Below are positions 1 through 8,558 of a stretch of 44,500 bases of DNA, in pieces (the first letter of the stretch is position 1; each line of letters begins with the position of its first letter). The position numbers were made by a program, and so were the translations under genes. The DNA comes from Bacteroidales bacterium (GTDB lineage: Bacteria; Bacteroidota; Bacteroidia; Bacteroidales; FEN-979): contig JADHVQ010000009.1 in the NCBI GenBank assembly GCA_016783905.1, positions 1 to 44,500 of the forward strand. The letters are read 5' to 3'. The notes beneath the pieces are model-generated. The model was not told where the DNA came from, did no database searches, and saw only the letters and a list, made by a program, of their open reading frames with translations.

Positions 1-2
1 GG

Positions 3-284
3 AATGTGAGGGTGATGGAGAAGCACATCACCCATCAGGAAACCCGCAAAAAGATGATCGAAGTCATGGTGAAAGATGACGGCGTAGGCATGTCCCCGGC
101 TGTGCTTGAGCAAATCTTCCGCATCGATCAGATGATTAAGACTCCGGGAACCGACAACGAAAAGGGGACCGGGTTGGGATTGATCCTCTGCCGGGAGCTG
201 GTAATGCGTAACGGAGGGACCATCTGGGCTGAGAGTAAACCCGGGAAAGGCACCACCCTCCATTTCACCCTTCCCAAAGCCTGA
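3..284 (+). CDS. Sensor histidine kinase, C-terminal fragment (HATPase domain)
   Basis: This is the 3' end of a histidine kinase cut by the window edge; the frame is open to base 3. What remains is the ATP-binding (HATPase_c) domain: a G1 box (DDGVGMS), an F-box-like stretch (IFRID) and a G2 box (GTGLGL), followed by the typical C-terminal strand pattern (GTTLHFTLPKA). The domain ends exactly at the stop codon, so no receiver domain follows. The signal sensed and the cognate regulator cannot be deduced because the N-terminus lies outside the window. The ORF-track start (GTG at 6) is only the first start-like codon in the visible part. Confidence 0.9.
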   Translation, partial: NVRVMEKHITHQETRKKMIEVMVKDDGVGMSPAVLEQIFRIDQMIKTPGTDNEKGTGLGLILCRELVMRNGGTIWAESKPGKGTTLHFTLPKA

Positions 285-313
285 ATTGTCGCGATTCCTG
301 TTTCACTTTTTCG

Positions 314-321
314 TATCTTTG
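314..321 (+). promoter_or_regulatory. Bacteroidota -7 element TATCTTTG before the first M1 peptidase gene
   Basis: TATCTTTG matches the Bacteroidota primary-sigma -7 consensus TAnnTTTG and lies 34 bp before the ATG at 356. The nearest upstream TTG (286-288) is 25 bp away, longer than usual, so the -33 element is not convincing. Confidence 0.5.
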
Positions 322-355
322 CGGCTATAAACCTCCCAAAACCACCCATTTTATT

Positions 356-2353
356 ATGAAACGACCTATCATTCTCCCGATGTTGCTGTTGGGCCTGACC
401 ATCTTTGGTTATTCCCAGATCACTGCTACCATGAAAGGATCCGAGATCTGCTCCTATAAAAAATCCCAGGCATCTCTGCTTCCCGAACTCCCGGGAAACA
501 CGCAATCGGGACCCACACATTCCTTTGATGTACTGAATTATACCCTCGACCTGGATATTTACAATTGTTTTGCAACTCCCTATTCTCATGCATTTGACGG
601 AACTGAGATCATTACCTTTCAGGTGGACTCCACGCTCAGCTCCATCGTCCTGAATGCAAACACCAACTCGCTGCAAATCAACTCTGTGAGCATGGCAGGA
701 GTCTCGTTTACCCATGCCAACAACCTGCTGACCATTCAACTGGATCAGACATATAATCCTGGCGATACGGTGGAAGTAGGCATTGCCTACCATCATAATG
801 ACGTGACGGACAATGCCTTTTACGCCGGCAACGGCTTTGTCTTCACCGACTGTGAACCCGAAGGAGCAAGAAAATGGTTCCCCTGCTGGGACAGGCCCTC
901 TGATAAAGCCACGCTGGATATGACTGTGAAGGTCCCCAGCAATGTAAAGATAGGCTCAAACGGAGCCCTGGCGGATTCCACTCTTGTGGCCGACACCCTA
1001 TGGTACCATTGGGTAAGCGAACACAATGTTGCGACCTACATCATGGTTCTCACCGGAAAGGTGAATTACAACCTGGATATTGTTTACTGGCATAAGCTGA
1101 GCAACCCTGACGACAGTGTTCCCATCAGGTTCTACTATAATAATGGAGAAGACCCTTCAGCCATTGAAGAGATGATCATACCCATGGCCGACTGGTTTTC
1201 TGAGAATTTCTGTGAGCATCCTTTCCAGAAAGATGGCTTTGCCACCCTGAACAACGAATTTCCCTGGGGCGGGATGGAAAACCAGACCCTGACCTCCCTC
1301 TGTCCGGGCTGCTGGTTTGAGAGTCTGATCGCCCATGAATTTGCCCATCAATGGTTTGGTGACATGATTACCTGTGCCACCTGGGCAGACATCTGGCTGA
1401 ATGAAGGCTTTGCCACCTGGAGTGAAGCCTTCTGGTATGAAAGTTACGCCGGCTATGCAGCTTACAAAGCAGATATCGACGGGAATGCCAACTATTACCT
1501 CAATAACAATCCCGGTTGGGCGATCTCAGAGCCTGAATGGGCAGTCGTTACTCCACCCGTCAATGTGTTGTTTAACTATGCCATCACGTATTGCAAGGCT
1601 TCCACCATCCTGCATATGCTGCGTTATATACTAGGGGATTCCCTTTTCTTTGAAGCGTTGCAAACCTACTCCAACGATCCGGAACTAAAGTATTATTCCG
1701 CCGTCATTCCAGATTTCATGGCCCTGGTAAACGCGGTGACCGGCGAAGATTACGATTGGTTCTTCAACCAGTGGATCTATGAGCCCAATCACCCACACTA
1801 CCAGAATACATATAACTTCCAGGACCTGGGAAATGGCCAGTGGCAAGTTAACTTCTACACGGAACAGATTCAGCCTGATCCCGAATTTTTCAAGATGCCG
1901 ATGGAGATCAAGATCCGGTTCATGGACTATTCTGATACGATCGTCACAGTGATGAACGATGCTAATTATCAAACCTTCAACTGGGTATTTGACATTCGCC
2001 CGGTCTATTTCCAGTTTGATCCCAACAATAACATCGTGATCAAAGAAAGCTCCACCATACTGAGCGTTGAGAACCCGGATCCCGCTACTTCCCGGATCCA
2101 TCTTTTCCAGAATGTTCCGAATCCGGTAACTCAATCAACCCGGATCAGCTATCAGCTTGATCAGCCGTCAGATGTTAGGTTAAGCCTGTACAACATGGTG
2201 GGAAGTAATGTAATGGACCTGGTGAATGAACATCAAGTTGCCGGGAAACATCAGGTTTCCCTCGATTGCAGCGTGTTGAATGCCGGCGTGTACCACTATA
2301 CACTTACGGCAAATGGAGAGCGGATGACCAGGAAACTTGTCGTCGTAAAGTAA
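356..2353 (+). CDS. Secreted M1-family zinc metallopeptidase with T9SS C-terminal sorting domain
   Basis: This is a predicted aminopeptidase N-like (M1) enzyme of 665 aa, exported and probably surface-attached or released. It has a Sec signal peptide (MKRPIILPMLLLGLTIFGYSQ region), an M1 N-terminal beta domain, the exopeptidase motif GGMENQT near residue 305, and the zinc motif HEFAH near residue 327 with the third ligand Glu in NEGFA about residue 350 (HExxH-18-E). The last ~85 residues (FQNVPNPVTQSTRISYQL onward, ending RKLVVVK) form a type A T9SS sorting domain, which implies outer-membrane transit by the type IX system. The ATG follows a -7 element and starts a good signal peptide. It is a tandem paralogue of the next gene. 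The substrate is unknown. Confidence 0.93.
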   Translation: MKRPIILPMLLLGLTIFGYSQITATMKGSEICSYKKSQASLLPELPGNTQSGPTHSFDVLNYTLDLDIYNCFATPYSHAFDGTEIITFQVDSTLSSIVLNANTNSLQINSVSMAGVSFTHANNLLTIQLDQTYNPGDTVEVGIAYHHNDVTDNAFYAGNGFVFTDCEPEGARKWFPCWDRPSDKATLDMTVKVPSNVKIGSNGALADSTLVADTLWYHWVSEHNVATYIMVLTGKVNYNLDIVYWHKLSNPDDSVPIRFYYNNGEDPSAIEEMIIPMADWFSENFCEHPFQKDGFATLNNEFPWGGMENQTLTSLCPGCWFESLIAHEFAHQWFGDMITCATWADIWLNEGFATWSEAFWYESYAGYAAYKADIDGNANYYLNNNPGWAISEPEWAVVTPPVNVLFNYAITYCKASTILHMLRYILGDSLFFEALQTYSNDPELKYYSAVIPDFMALVNAVTGEDYDWFFNQWIYEPNHPHYQNTYNFQDLGNGQWQVNFYTEQIQPDPEFFKMPMEIKIRFMDYSDTIVTVMNDANYQTFNWVFDIRPVYFQFDPNNNIVIKESSTILSVENPDPATSRIHLFQNVPNPVTQSTRISYQLDQPSDVRLSLYNMVGSNVMDLVNEHQVAGKHQVSLDCSVLNAGVYHYTLTANGERMTRKLVVVK

Positions 2354-2362
2354 AGTGCTCTT

Positions 2363-2397
2363 CGCAGTTCGCAGTTCGCCTTTCGCTTTTCGCTGAA
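2363..2397 (+). repeat. Heptanucleotide array (5 units, CGCNNNN) between the M1 genes
   Basis: Five consecutive 7-mers: CGCAGTT, CGCAGTT, CGCCTTT, CGCTTTT, CGCTGAA. The first three bases of each unit are constant and the last four vary. The array lies between the stop of the first M1 gene and the -7 element at 2418, where the -33 region of the second M1 gene would be. Confidence 0.75.
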
Positions 2398-2417
2398 GCA
2401 AATCGCAAATCTGTGAG

Positions 2418-2425
2418 TATCTTTG
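2418..2425 (+). promoter_or_regulatory. Bacteroidota -7 element TATCTTTG before the second M1 peptidase gene
   Basis: An exact TAnnTTTG match 35 bp before the ATG at 2461, almost the same arrangement as for the first M1 gene (34 bp). No TTG at a normal -33 distance. This supports independent transcription of the second copy. Confidence 0.45.
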
Positions 2426-2460
2426 TTTTCTGTATAATCTGTGTTCTAATAAATGTGATT

Positions 2461-4389
2461 ATGAAATTTTTTTTACTCTTTCAGGTATTTTTATTTGTTG
2501 CCGCTATAGCTACCCGCGCAACAACTCCGGTTCCAACTGATACCGCCCACTGGTACATGGAGCACAGCTACGATGTGTTGCAATACAAACTTGAGGTAGA
2601 CCTGTACGACAACTACACCACTCCCTACCCCAAGACTTTCTCTGCCACAGAGATCATCACCTTCCGGGTGGACTCTACCCTTACCTCGATCAAGCTGAAT
2701 GCCGTGAACACCTCGCTGGAGGTCGACTCCGTGGGGCTAGCAGCAATTTCATTTACCCATACCAACGACACGCTGACCCTGCAGCTTGATCAGACCTATA
2801 ATCCCGATGCAGTGGTGGAGGTGAAAGTATGGTACCGTCATCTGAATGTAGCTGACCAGGGGCTCTATGTCTCCGGTGGATTTGTCTTTACCGATTTCCC
2901 GCCGGAAGGGGCACGGAAAGTCTTTCCCTGCTGGGACCGGCCTTCTGATAAAGCAACCTGGGAGCTGACAGCCAAAGTGCCTCTCGCTGTCAGGCTGGGA
3001 TCAACCGGATACCTGGCCGATTCGACTGTTGTGGCCGATACGCTCTGGTATCATTGGATTTCAGACAACCAGGTAGCTACCTATCTGATCACATGGACCT
3101 CATACAACAACTGGAATATCAATGTTTCTTACTGGAACAACATCTTCAATCCCAACGACAGTGTCCCTATCTGGCTCTATAAAAAACCGACAGAGAACAT
3201 CACCACCGCTTTGGAAAAGATCCCTCTGATGACCGACTTTTATGCGGAGAAGTTCGGCCCCTACCCGTTTGAAAAGATCGGATTTGCCACCATCACCACG
3301 TTTCCATGGGCGGGTATGGAGAATCAGACGATGGTGAATCTCATGCCGAACGGATACAATGATGAACCGTTGATCGCTCATGAACATTCCCACATGTGGT
3401 TTGGCGACTTGATTACGTGCGGGACCTGGGCAGATATCTGGCTCAACGAAGGCTTTGCCACATACTGCGCCCAATTGTGGCTGGAGAATCAGAACGGGTA
3501 CGCTGCCTATAAAAACAAAATGAACTCCCTGGCCAACTATTATCTGAGCTACAATCCCGGTTGGCCTATTTACAACCCGCAGTGGGCGATCCAAACCCCT
3601 TCCGCAAATGCGCTTTACAATGTGGCCATTTCGTACTACAAAGGAGCTTGTGTCCATCATCAGCTCCGGTATATACTCGGAGATTCTCTCTATTTTGCAG
3701 TCATGCTTGCCTATGCCAGCGATACAAACTTCATTTACAAATGTGCTGTAACGGAAGATTTCGTAGCTGTGACCAATGCCGTGACAGGTGAAGATTACAC
3801 CTGGTTCTTCGACGAGTGGGTATATGAACCTAACCATCCATTCTACGAGAATGTTTGGGAAATGGAAGATCTGGGCGGCGGACAATTCAAGATCATACTG
3901 GAAATGAACCAAACCCAGACCAACACTGTCTTTTTCAAGATGCCCATTGAAGTGCAGGTGGATTTCAATGACGGAACCGATACCATCGTAACCGGCATGA
4001 ACGATGCAAATCCTCAAACGCTGGAGTGGGTATTTGACAAATATCCCAGCAATGTAACCTTCGATCCCAGCCGGAATATTTTACTCAAGCATGGAACCAC
4101 GGTCGTAGGAAGAAAAGATCTTGAATCTACCGGTTTTTCTCTGAAACAGAACACCCCAAATCCTTTCCGGCATCAAACAACTATCACCTATTCAGTGCCC
4201 GGTGATGAACATATAAAAATTACCCTTCTGGATAATGCCGGAAGAACTGTGATGATCCCGGTGCACAAACCGCATACACCCGGTGAATACAGCTTTACCT
4301 TGTATGGAGAAGACCTTTCTCCGGGAGCATACTATTGCAGGCTTGAAGCAGGAACAATCGTCCGCACGATCAAACTCATCGTTCAGTAA
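2461..4389 (+). CDS. Secreted M1-family zinc metallopeptidase with T9SS sorting domain (tandem paralogue)
   Basis: This is a 642-aa paralogue of the preceding gene with the same architecture: signal peptide (MKFFLLFQVFLFVAAIA), M1 catalytic domain with GMENQT, zinc motif HEHSH near residue 307 and NEGFATY about 23 residues on, and a C-terminal T9SS-type domain (FSLKQNTPNPFRHQTTITY to the end). The ORF track extends upstream to 2266, but that extension overlaps the previous gene and a heptad repeat; ATG 2461 gives a clean signal peptide and follows a -7 element, so I use it. The two proteins share long near-identical stretches (EGARK-FPCWDRPSDKAT, TCxTWADIWLNEGFAT) and arose by tandem duplication. 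It ends 3 bp from the 3' end of lon on the other strand. Confidence 0.93.
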   Translation: MKFFLLFQVFLFVAAIATRATTPVPTDTAHWYMEHSYDVLQYKLEVDLYDNYTTPYPKTFSATEIITFRVDSTLTSIKLNAVNTSLEVDSVGLAAISFTHTNDTLTLQLDQTYNPDAVVEVKVWYRHLNVADQGLYVSGGFVFTDFPPEGARKVFPCWDRPSDKATWELTAKVPLAVRLGSTGYLADSTVVADTLWYHWISDNQVATYLITWTSYNNWNINVSYWNNIFNPNDSVPIWLYKKPTENITTALEKIPLMTDFYAEKFGPYPFEKIGFATITTFPWAGMENQTMVNLMPNGYNDEPLIAHEHSHMWFGDLITCGTWADIWLNEGFATYCAQLWLENQNGYAAYKNKMNSLANYYLSYNPGWPIYNPQWAIQTPSANALYNVAISYYKGACVHHQLRYILGDSLYFAVMLAYASDTNFIYKCAVTEDFVAVTNAVTGEDYTWFFDEWVYEPNHPFYENVWEMEDLGGGQFKIILEMNQTQTNTVFFKMPIEVQVDFNDGTDTIVTGMNDANPQTLEWVFDKYPSNVTFDPSRNILLKHGTTVVGRKDLESTGFSLKQNTPNPFRHQTTITYSVPGDEHIKITLLDNAGRTVMIPVHKPHTPGEYSFTLYGEDLSPGAYYCRLEAGTIVRTIKLIVQ

Positions 4390-4392
4390 TTC

Positions 4393-6846
4393 CTAAAGGC
4401 TCAATGGGTCTTTGACCTTAATCTTCAGCAGGGCTTCCGAGTTGATCTCTTTCATCTCTTTGATGTAAAGGAAGGTCAATCCTTTCACATAGTCGGATTT
4501 GATCTCGTCGATATCTTTTTTATTCTCTTTTGAGAGAATGATATCGGTGATCCGGGCCCGTTTTGCGGCGAGGATCTTTTCGCGGATGCCTCCTACCGGC
4601 ATCACTTTCCCTCGCAATGTGATCTCCCCTGTCATCGCCATGTTTTTCTTCACTTTCCGTTGTGTAAATACTGAAGCGAGGGCTGTGAAGATGGTGATGC
4701 CAGCAGACGGGCCGTCTTTCGGAGTGGCACCTTCAGGGACATGGATATGGATGTCCCATTTCCCGAAGAGGTCAGGATCGATACCAAAATCGGTTGAGTG
4801 GGCTTTCAGGTAAGCCAAGGCAATGGAGGCAGACTCTTTCATCACATCCCCCAGGTTTCCGGTAAGGGTCAGCTCCCCTTTCCCTTTGTTCAGGCTCACC
4901 TCAATGAATAGGATCTCACCTCCGTGGATGGTCCATGCCAACCCGGTAACCACACCAGCCTGGTCATTGTTGATCTGTTTATCGACCTGGAAAAGCGAGG
5001 CTCCCATGATCTTCGTCAAATCACCAATCTTCAGAATCTTATTAAAAGATTCATTCATCACTATGGATGTGGCGCGTGACCGGATGATCTTGGCTATCGA
5101 CTTTTCCAGACCCCTGACGCCCGATTCGCGGGTATACTCTTCGATGATTGTCTGCAGGATTTCCGGGGAGAACGAAATCTGGCTCTTTTTCAAGCCATGT
5201 TCCTTCACTTGCTTGGGAACCAGGTGTTGCGTGGCAATATCGATCTTCTCTTCAAGCAGGTATCCGGGAAGTTCGATGATCTCCATCCGGTCGCGCAGGG
5301 CTGGATGAATGGTGCTCAGGGTGTTGGCTGTAGCAATGAACATGATACGGGAGAGGTCGTATTCCACCTCCAGGAAGTTGTCATAAAAGGCCACATTCTG
5401 CTCCGGATCCAATACCTCCAGTAAGGCAGCCTGCGGATCGCCGGCGATGTTCATGCCTGCCACCTTGTCAATTTCATCCAGCACAAATACAGGATTGGAT
5501 GATTTGACCTTTTTAATGCTTTGAATGATTCGTCCCGGCATTGCACCGATGTATGTTTTCCGGTGTCCTCGCAACTCCGATTCATCTCGTAAACCACCCA
5601 GGGACATACGGGTATACTTCCTTCCCAATGCCCGGGCTATCGATTTACCCAGGGAGGTCTTACCCACTCCCGGAGGCCCTACCAAACAGAGAATGGGAGA
5701 CTTAAGGTCCCGCTTCAACTTGATCACGGCCAGGTACTCAACGATCCGCTCTTTCACTTTTTCAAGTCCCGCATGGTCTTCATCGAGCACTTTTTTCGCG
5801 TGAGAAAGGTCCAGGTTGTCTTCGGTGTAATGATTCCATGGGAGTTGCACCAGTGTCTCCAGGTAGTTGATCTGGATCGAATATTCGGCAGCAGCAGGAT
5901 GCATGCGCTGAAGTTTGATGATCTCCTTTTCAAACACTTCCGCTATCTCTTTCGACCACTTTTTATTTTTTGCCTGTCCCCTTAATGCATTTACCTCCTG
6001 CATATTCGGACCACCACCCAGCTCTTCCTGGATCGTTTTCAACTGCTGGTTCAGCAGGTAGTCGCGCTGCTGCTTATCCAGCTCTGTCTTCACCTTCTCC
6101 TGGATGTTGTGTTTCAGCTCCAGGACCTGTAATTCACGTAAGAGGTGACGCAGTATCAGGTTTGAGCGTTCGATCAGGCTGGATACTTCCAGCAGTACCT
6201 GTTTCTCGCCAGGATCTACATTCAGGTTTGAGGAGATGAAATGGACCAAAAACGAAGGACTCTCGATATTTTTAATAGCAAAGGCAGCTTCCGAAGGAAT
6301 ATTCGGAGATTTGTTAATGATCTGCACAGAGAGGTCCTTCAGTGAAGAGATCAGGGCGTTGAACTCCTTATCCTCCCGGATGACCTTGTCGGGAACTCCG
6401 TAAGCCTCCACCCTGGCCTTGATATAAGGCTCCGACTGGATCAGCTCGGTGACGCGAAATCGTCTTTTCCCCTGAATGATCGCAGTGGTACTTCCATCAG
6501 GCATCTGCAGGAGCTTGATGATTTGGGCAACAGTACCCACTTCATTCAGATCCTCATACTCGGGATCTTCTACGTTAGCATCTTTTTGGGCTACCACCCC
6601 AATGATCCGGGTGGTTTTGTAGTATTCTCTAATCAGGGAGATCGACTTGTCACGCCCTACGGTAATGGGTATGACAACACCCGGAAAAAGTACGGTATTT
6701 CTCAACGGAAGAATGGGAAGTATTTCGGGGACATCTTCCGCATTCATTTGCTCTTCATCCTCTGAGGAGAGCAGTGGGATAAATTCAGTCTCAGAATCCA
6801 TGAGGTCTGAAACGCTGAAGATATTTTTTTCAAGTGATTTTTCCAT
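4393..6846 (-). CDS. lon: ATP-dependent Lon protease
   Basis: Lon degrades misfolded and regulatory proteins in the cytoplasm. The 817-aa protein has the Lon substrate-binding N domain (LPILPLRNTVLFPGVVIPI), a coiled-coil middle region, an AAA+ domain with Walker A GPPGVGKTS (~residue 390) and Walker B VFVLDEIDK, and a C-terminal S16 protease domain with the catalytic Ser in PKDGPSAG (~714) and Lys in GGIREKILAAKRA (~758). The length is normal for Bacteroidota Lon. The ORF-track start at 6861 is a TTG; the ATG at 6846 (MEKSLEKN) is preferred. The gene is convergent with the M1 peptidase (3-bp gap), with no terminator hairpin in between. Confidence 0.97.
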   Translation of the reverse strand: MEKSLEKNIFSVSDLMDSETEFIPLLSSEDEEQMNAEDVPEILPILPLRNTVLFPGVVIPITVGRDKSISLIREYYKTTRIIGVVAQKDANVEDPEYEDLNEVGTVAQIIKLLQMPDGSTTAIIQGKRRFRVTELIQSEPYIKARVEAYGVPDKVIREDKEFNALISSLKDLSVQIINKSPNIPSEAAFAIKNIESPSFLVHFISSNLNVDPGEKQVLLEVSSLIERSNLILRHLLRELQVLELKHNIQEKVKTELDKQQRDYLLNQQLKTIQEELGGGPNMQEVNALRGQAKNKKWSKEIAEVFEKEIIKLQRMHPAAAEYSIQINYLETLVQLPWNHYTEDNLDLSHAKKVLDEDHAGLEKVKERIVEYLAVIKLKRDLKSPILCLVGPPGVGKTSLGKSIARALGRKYTRMSLGGLRDESELRGHRKTYIGAMPGRIIQSIKKVKSSNPVFVLDEIDKVAGMNIAGDPQAALLEVLDPEQNVAFYDNFLEVEYDLSRIMFIATANTLSTIHPALRDRMEIIELPGYLLEEKIDIATQHLVPKQVKEHGLKKSQISFSPEILQTIIEEYTRESGVRGLEKSIAKIIRSRATSIVMNESFNKILKIGDLTKIMGASLFQVDKQINNDQAGVVTGLAWTIHGGEILFIEVSLNKGKGELTLTGNLGDVMKESASIALAYLKAHSTDFGIDPDLFGKWDIHIHVPEGATPKDGPSAGITIFTALASVFTQRKVKKNMAMTGEITLRGKVMPVGGIREKILAAKRARITDIILSKENKKDIDEIKSDYVKGLTFLYIKEMKEINSEALLKIKVKDPLSL

Positions 6847-6873
6847 GATCACATAAGTCAATTTGTCACAATA

Positions 6874-6907
6874 CCAAGATAATGTAGTCCGGGAGTGCTA
6901 TTGACAA
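6874..6907 (-). promoter_or_regulatory. Possible lon promoter (TTG-N23-TATCTTGG)
   Basis: On the minus strand TTG (6905-6907) is followed after 23 bp by TATCTTGG (6874-6881), one mismatch from TAnnTTTG and 27 bp upstream of the lon ATG. It lies in the 85-bp gap behind the GlmU-like gene. Confidence 0.35.
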
Positions 6908-6931
6908 GATTTGTGCCAGTGGTGGAAGGAA

Positions 6932-8122
6932 TTACATCCGCCTGTTCTTCAGTGTAATATTGAAGACACTTTTCAGCAGGTTTTTCTCGGTCTCATCAAA
7001 CACTTTATTCCTGCGTTTGTAAACGGCTTCGGCAACCTCAATTGCTTTATCAAAGTTATAGTTGGTGTGTCCGGCCGTACTACCCCAGATAAATGAGGGG
7101 ATGAAGTTCCGGGAAAAACCGGAGCCAAAGATATTGGCATTGATCCCAACAACGGTTCCGGTATTGAACATCGTGTTGATGCCGCTCATGGAGTGGTCGC
7201 CCATGATCAGGCCGCAAAACTGGAGATGTGTATTTACGAAGGTCTTTTTACCATAGCTCCAAAGCCGGATTTCGTCATATGTATTTTTCAGGTTGGATGT
7301 ATTGGTGTCGGCCCCAAGGTTGCACCATTCGGAGATGACAGAATGTCCGACGAAACCATCATGGGCCTTATTCCCGTACCCGAAAAAGACCGAATTATTT
7401 ACTTCCCCGCCAATCCTGCATTGCGGTCCGAAGGTAGAGGCTCCGTATATTTTGGCTCCCATCTTGATCTGAGTTCCTTCACACACGGCAACAGGACCCC
7501 GCAACGCGGCTCCTTCCATTACTTCTGCACCGGCGGCAATATAGATGGGGCCCTTTGTTGCATTCAGCATGGCACCCTCCACCCGGGCTCCCAGTTCGAG
7601 GAAAATCTCCCCGTCTCCAAAAATTCTGTTCGAGCCGCTGATGGGCTGCGAAGTTCTTCCTTTGGTAAGTAGCTTGAAATCCTCACGAAGAGCCAGGTCA
7701 TTCTTGGTGAAGATATCCCAGGTGTGATTGATCTTCAAAGGGGTGTTCTTGAGCACAATCTCTTCAATGCCTTCAGAGGTGGATTCCCCAAGAGCGTCAA
7801 GATCATCGGCAGTCACATGAAGGGCAATAATGGTGTCGTTGAACGCCAGGGTTTGATCGTGCCGGAGGTTCTTAATCGCTTTCACCATGGCGGCATCCGG
7901 ACACACAGATCCGTTGATCAGGATGTTGTGATCCTCCTTCACAAATGGAAATTTCCTGCAAAGATATCCCTCCGATAAAGATGAGGTCTTTACTTTCAGG
8001 TACTTCTCCCATTTTTCCCGAATCGTAAGGATCCCCACCCGGATGTCTGCTACCGGTCTCATAAAAGTCAATGGCAGTAAGTTAGTTCGTACGATGCTTT
8101 CGTCAAAGAGAATATAATTCAT
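6932..8122 (-). CDS. GlmU-like putative sugar-1-phosphate nucleotidyltransferase with left-handed beta-helix domain
   Basis: The 396-aa protein resembles the Bacteroidota alternative GlmU family (UDP-GlcNAc diphosphorylase/glucosamine-1-phosphate N-acetyltransferase-like). Residues 1 to ~190 form a divergent nucleotidyltransferase-like domain beginning MNYILFDESIVRTNLLPLTF, without the classic LAAGxGTRM loop. Residues ~190-370 carry hexapeptide-repeat isoleucine-patch sequence (GPIYIAAGAEVMEGAALRGP, IKMGAKIYGASTFGPQCRIGGEV), expected to fold as a left-handed beta-helix acyltransferase. The likely role is amino-sugar nucleotide supply for the cell envelope. The ORF-track start at 8149 is a TTG inside the promoter; ATG 8122 is preferred. 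Activity is inferred from family resemblance only. Confidence 0.85.
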   Translation of the reverse strand: MNYILFDESIVRTNLLPLTFMRPVADIRVGILTIREKWEKYLKVKTSSLSEGYLCRKFPFVKEDHNILINGSVCPDAAMVKAIKNLRHDQTLAFNDTIIALHVTADDLDALGESTSEGIEEIVLKNTPLKINHTWDIFTKNDLALREDFKLLTKGRTSQPISGSNRIFGDGEIFLELGARVEGAMLNATKGPIYIAAGAEVMEGAALRGPVAVCEGTQIKMGAKIYGASTFGPQCRIGGEVNNSVFFGYGNKAHDGFVGHSVISEWCNLGADTNTSNLKNTYDEIRLWSYGKKTFVNTHLQFCGLIMGDHSMSGINTMFNTGTVVGINANIFGSGFSRNFIPSFIWGSTAGHTNYNFDKAIEVAEAVYKRRNKVFDETEKNLLKSVFNITLKNRRM

Positions 8123-8146
8123 TTGCGGTTTCCTTGGTTCTTTGCA

Positions 8147-8154
8147 CAAAAGTA
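8147..8154 (-). promoter_or_regulatory. Bacteroidota -7 element TACTTTTG for the GlmU-like gene
   Basis: The minus strand reads TACTTTTG, an exact TAnnTTTG match 24 bp upstream of ATG 8122. It begins only about 15 bp after the rpmE2 terminator ends, so the GlmU-like gene can be transcribed separately from rpmE2. Confidence 0.5.
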
Positions 8155-8168
8155 TGAATTATGTAGTG

Positions 8169-8207
8169 AAAAAAAGCCCCCGGAACGCAGAAACGGGGGC
8201 TTTTTTT
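8169..8207 (-). terminator. Rho-independent terminator downstream of rpmE2
   Basis: A strong hairpin: AAAAAAAGCCCCCG, 11-nt loop, CGGGGGCTTTTTTT. The GC stem is perfect and is flanked by A7/T7 runs, so it could terminate in either direction. On the minus strand it follows the rpmE2 stop by about 16 bp. Confidence 0.92.
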
Positions 8208-8223
8208 CAGATATTTTCAACAA

Positions 8224-8493
8224 TTACTTGTTTTCTTTCTTATCCAGATGTTTCTGATACCGGTTTTTGAACTTGTCTACACGACCGGCTGTATCCACGA
8301 ACTTCATTTTTCCGGTATAAAAAGGGTGCGACGTATGTGAAATCTCAAGCTTTACCAGGGGATATTCCAATCCGTCTTCCCAGATGATTGTCTCTTTGGT
8401 TTTCACCGTCGATTTCGAGATGAAAGCATAATCGTTCGACATATCCTTAAATACTACCAACCTGTAATCTTTCGGATGAATATCTTTCTTCAT
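8224..8493 (-). CDS. rpmE2: Type B 50S ribosomal protein L31
   Basis: An 89-aa ribosomal protein of the large subunit. It begins [17 protein letters not shown] and contains the L31 signature [20 protein letters not shown]. It has no CxxC motif, so it belongs to the zinc-independent (C-minus, type B) class, which usually runs 80-90 aa. The ORF-track start at 8523 adds ten residues that lie over the promoter; ATG 8493 matches the family start. It is a single-gene unit with its own -7 element and terminator. Confidence 0.96.
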   Translation of the reverse strand: MKKDIHPKDYRLVVFKDMSNDYAFISKSTVKTKETIIWEDGLEYPLVKLEISHTSHPFYTGKMKFVDTAGRVDKFKNRYQKHLDKKENK

Positions 8494-8520
8494 TTCAGAC
8501 ACTTTTTTATTATGAGGGTG

Positions 8521-8528
8521 CAAAAATA
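8521..8528 (-). promoter_or_regulatory. Bacteroidota -7 element TATTTTTG for rpmE2
   Basis: The minus strand carries TATTTTTG, an exact TAnnTTTG match 27 bp upstream of the rpmE2 ATG and followed by GCACCC. No clear TTG -33 element is seen. Confidence 0.5.
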
Positions 8529-8558
8529 ATGATTTTTATCTAATTACCTGTGCTCCGG

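Noticed and set aside
2363-2397. CRISPR-like or coding repeat interpretation of the heptad arrays.
   Set aside because: Units are 7 bp and contiguous with no spacers, lie outside genes and are not a multiple of three.
3100-4017. 305-aa minus-strand ORF opposite the second M1 peptidase.
   Set aside because: Shadow of a well-supported gene; its translation has no recognisable domain.
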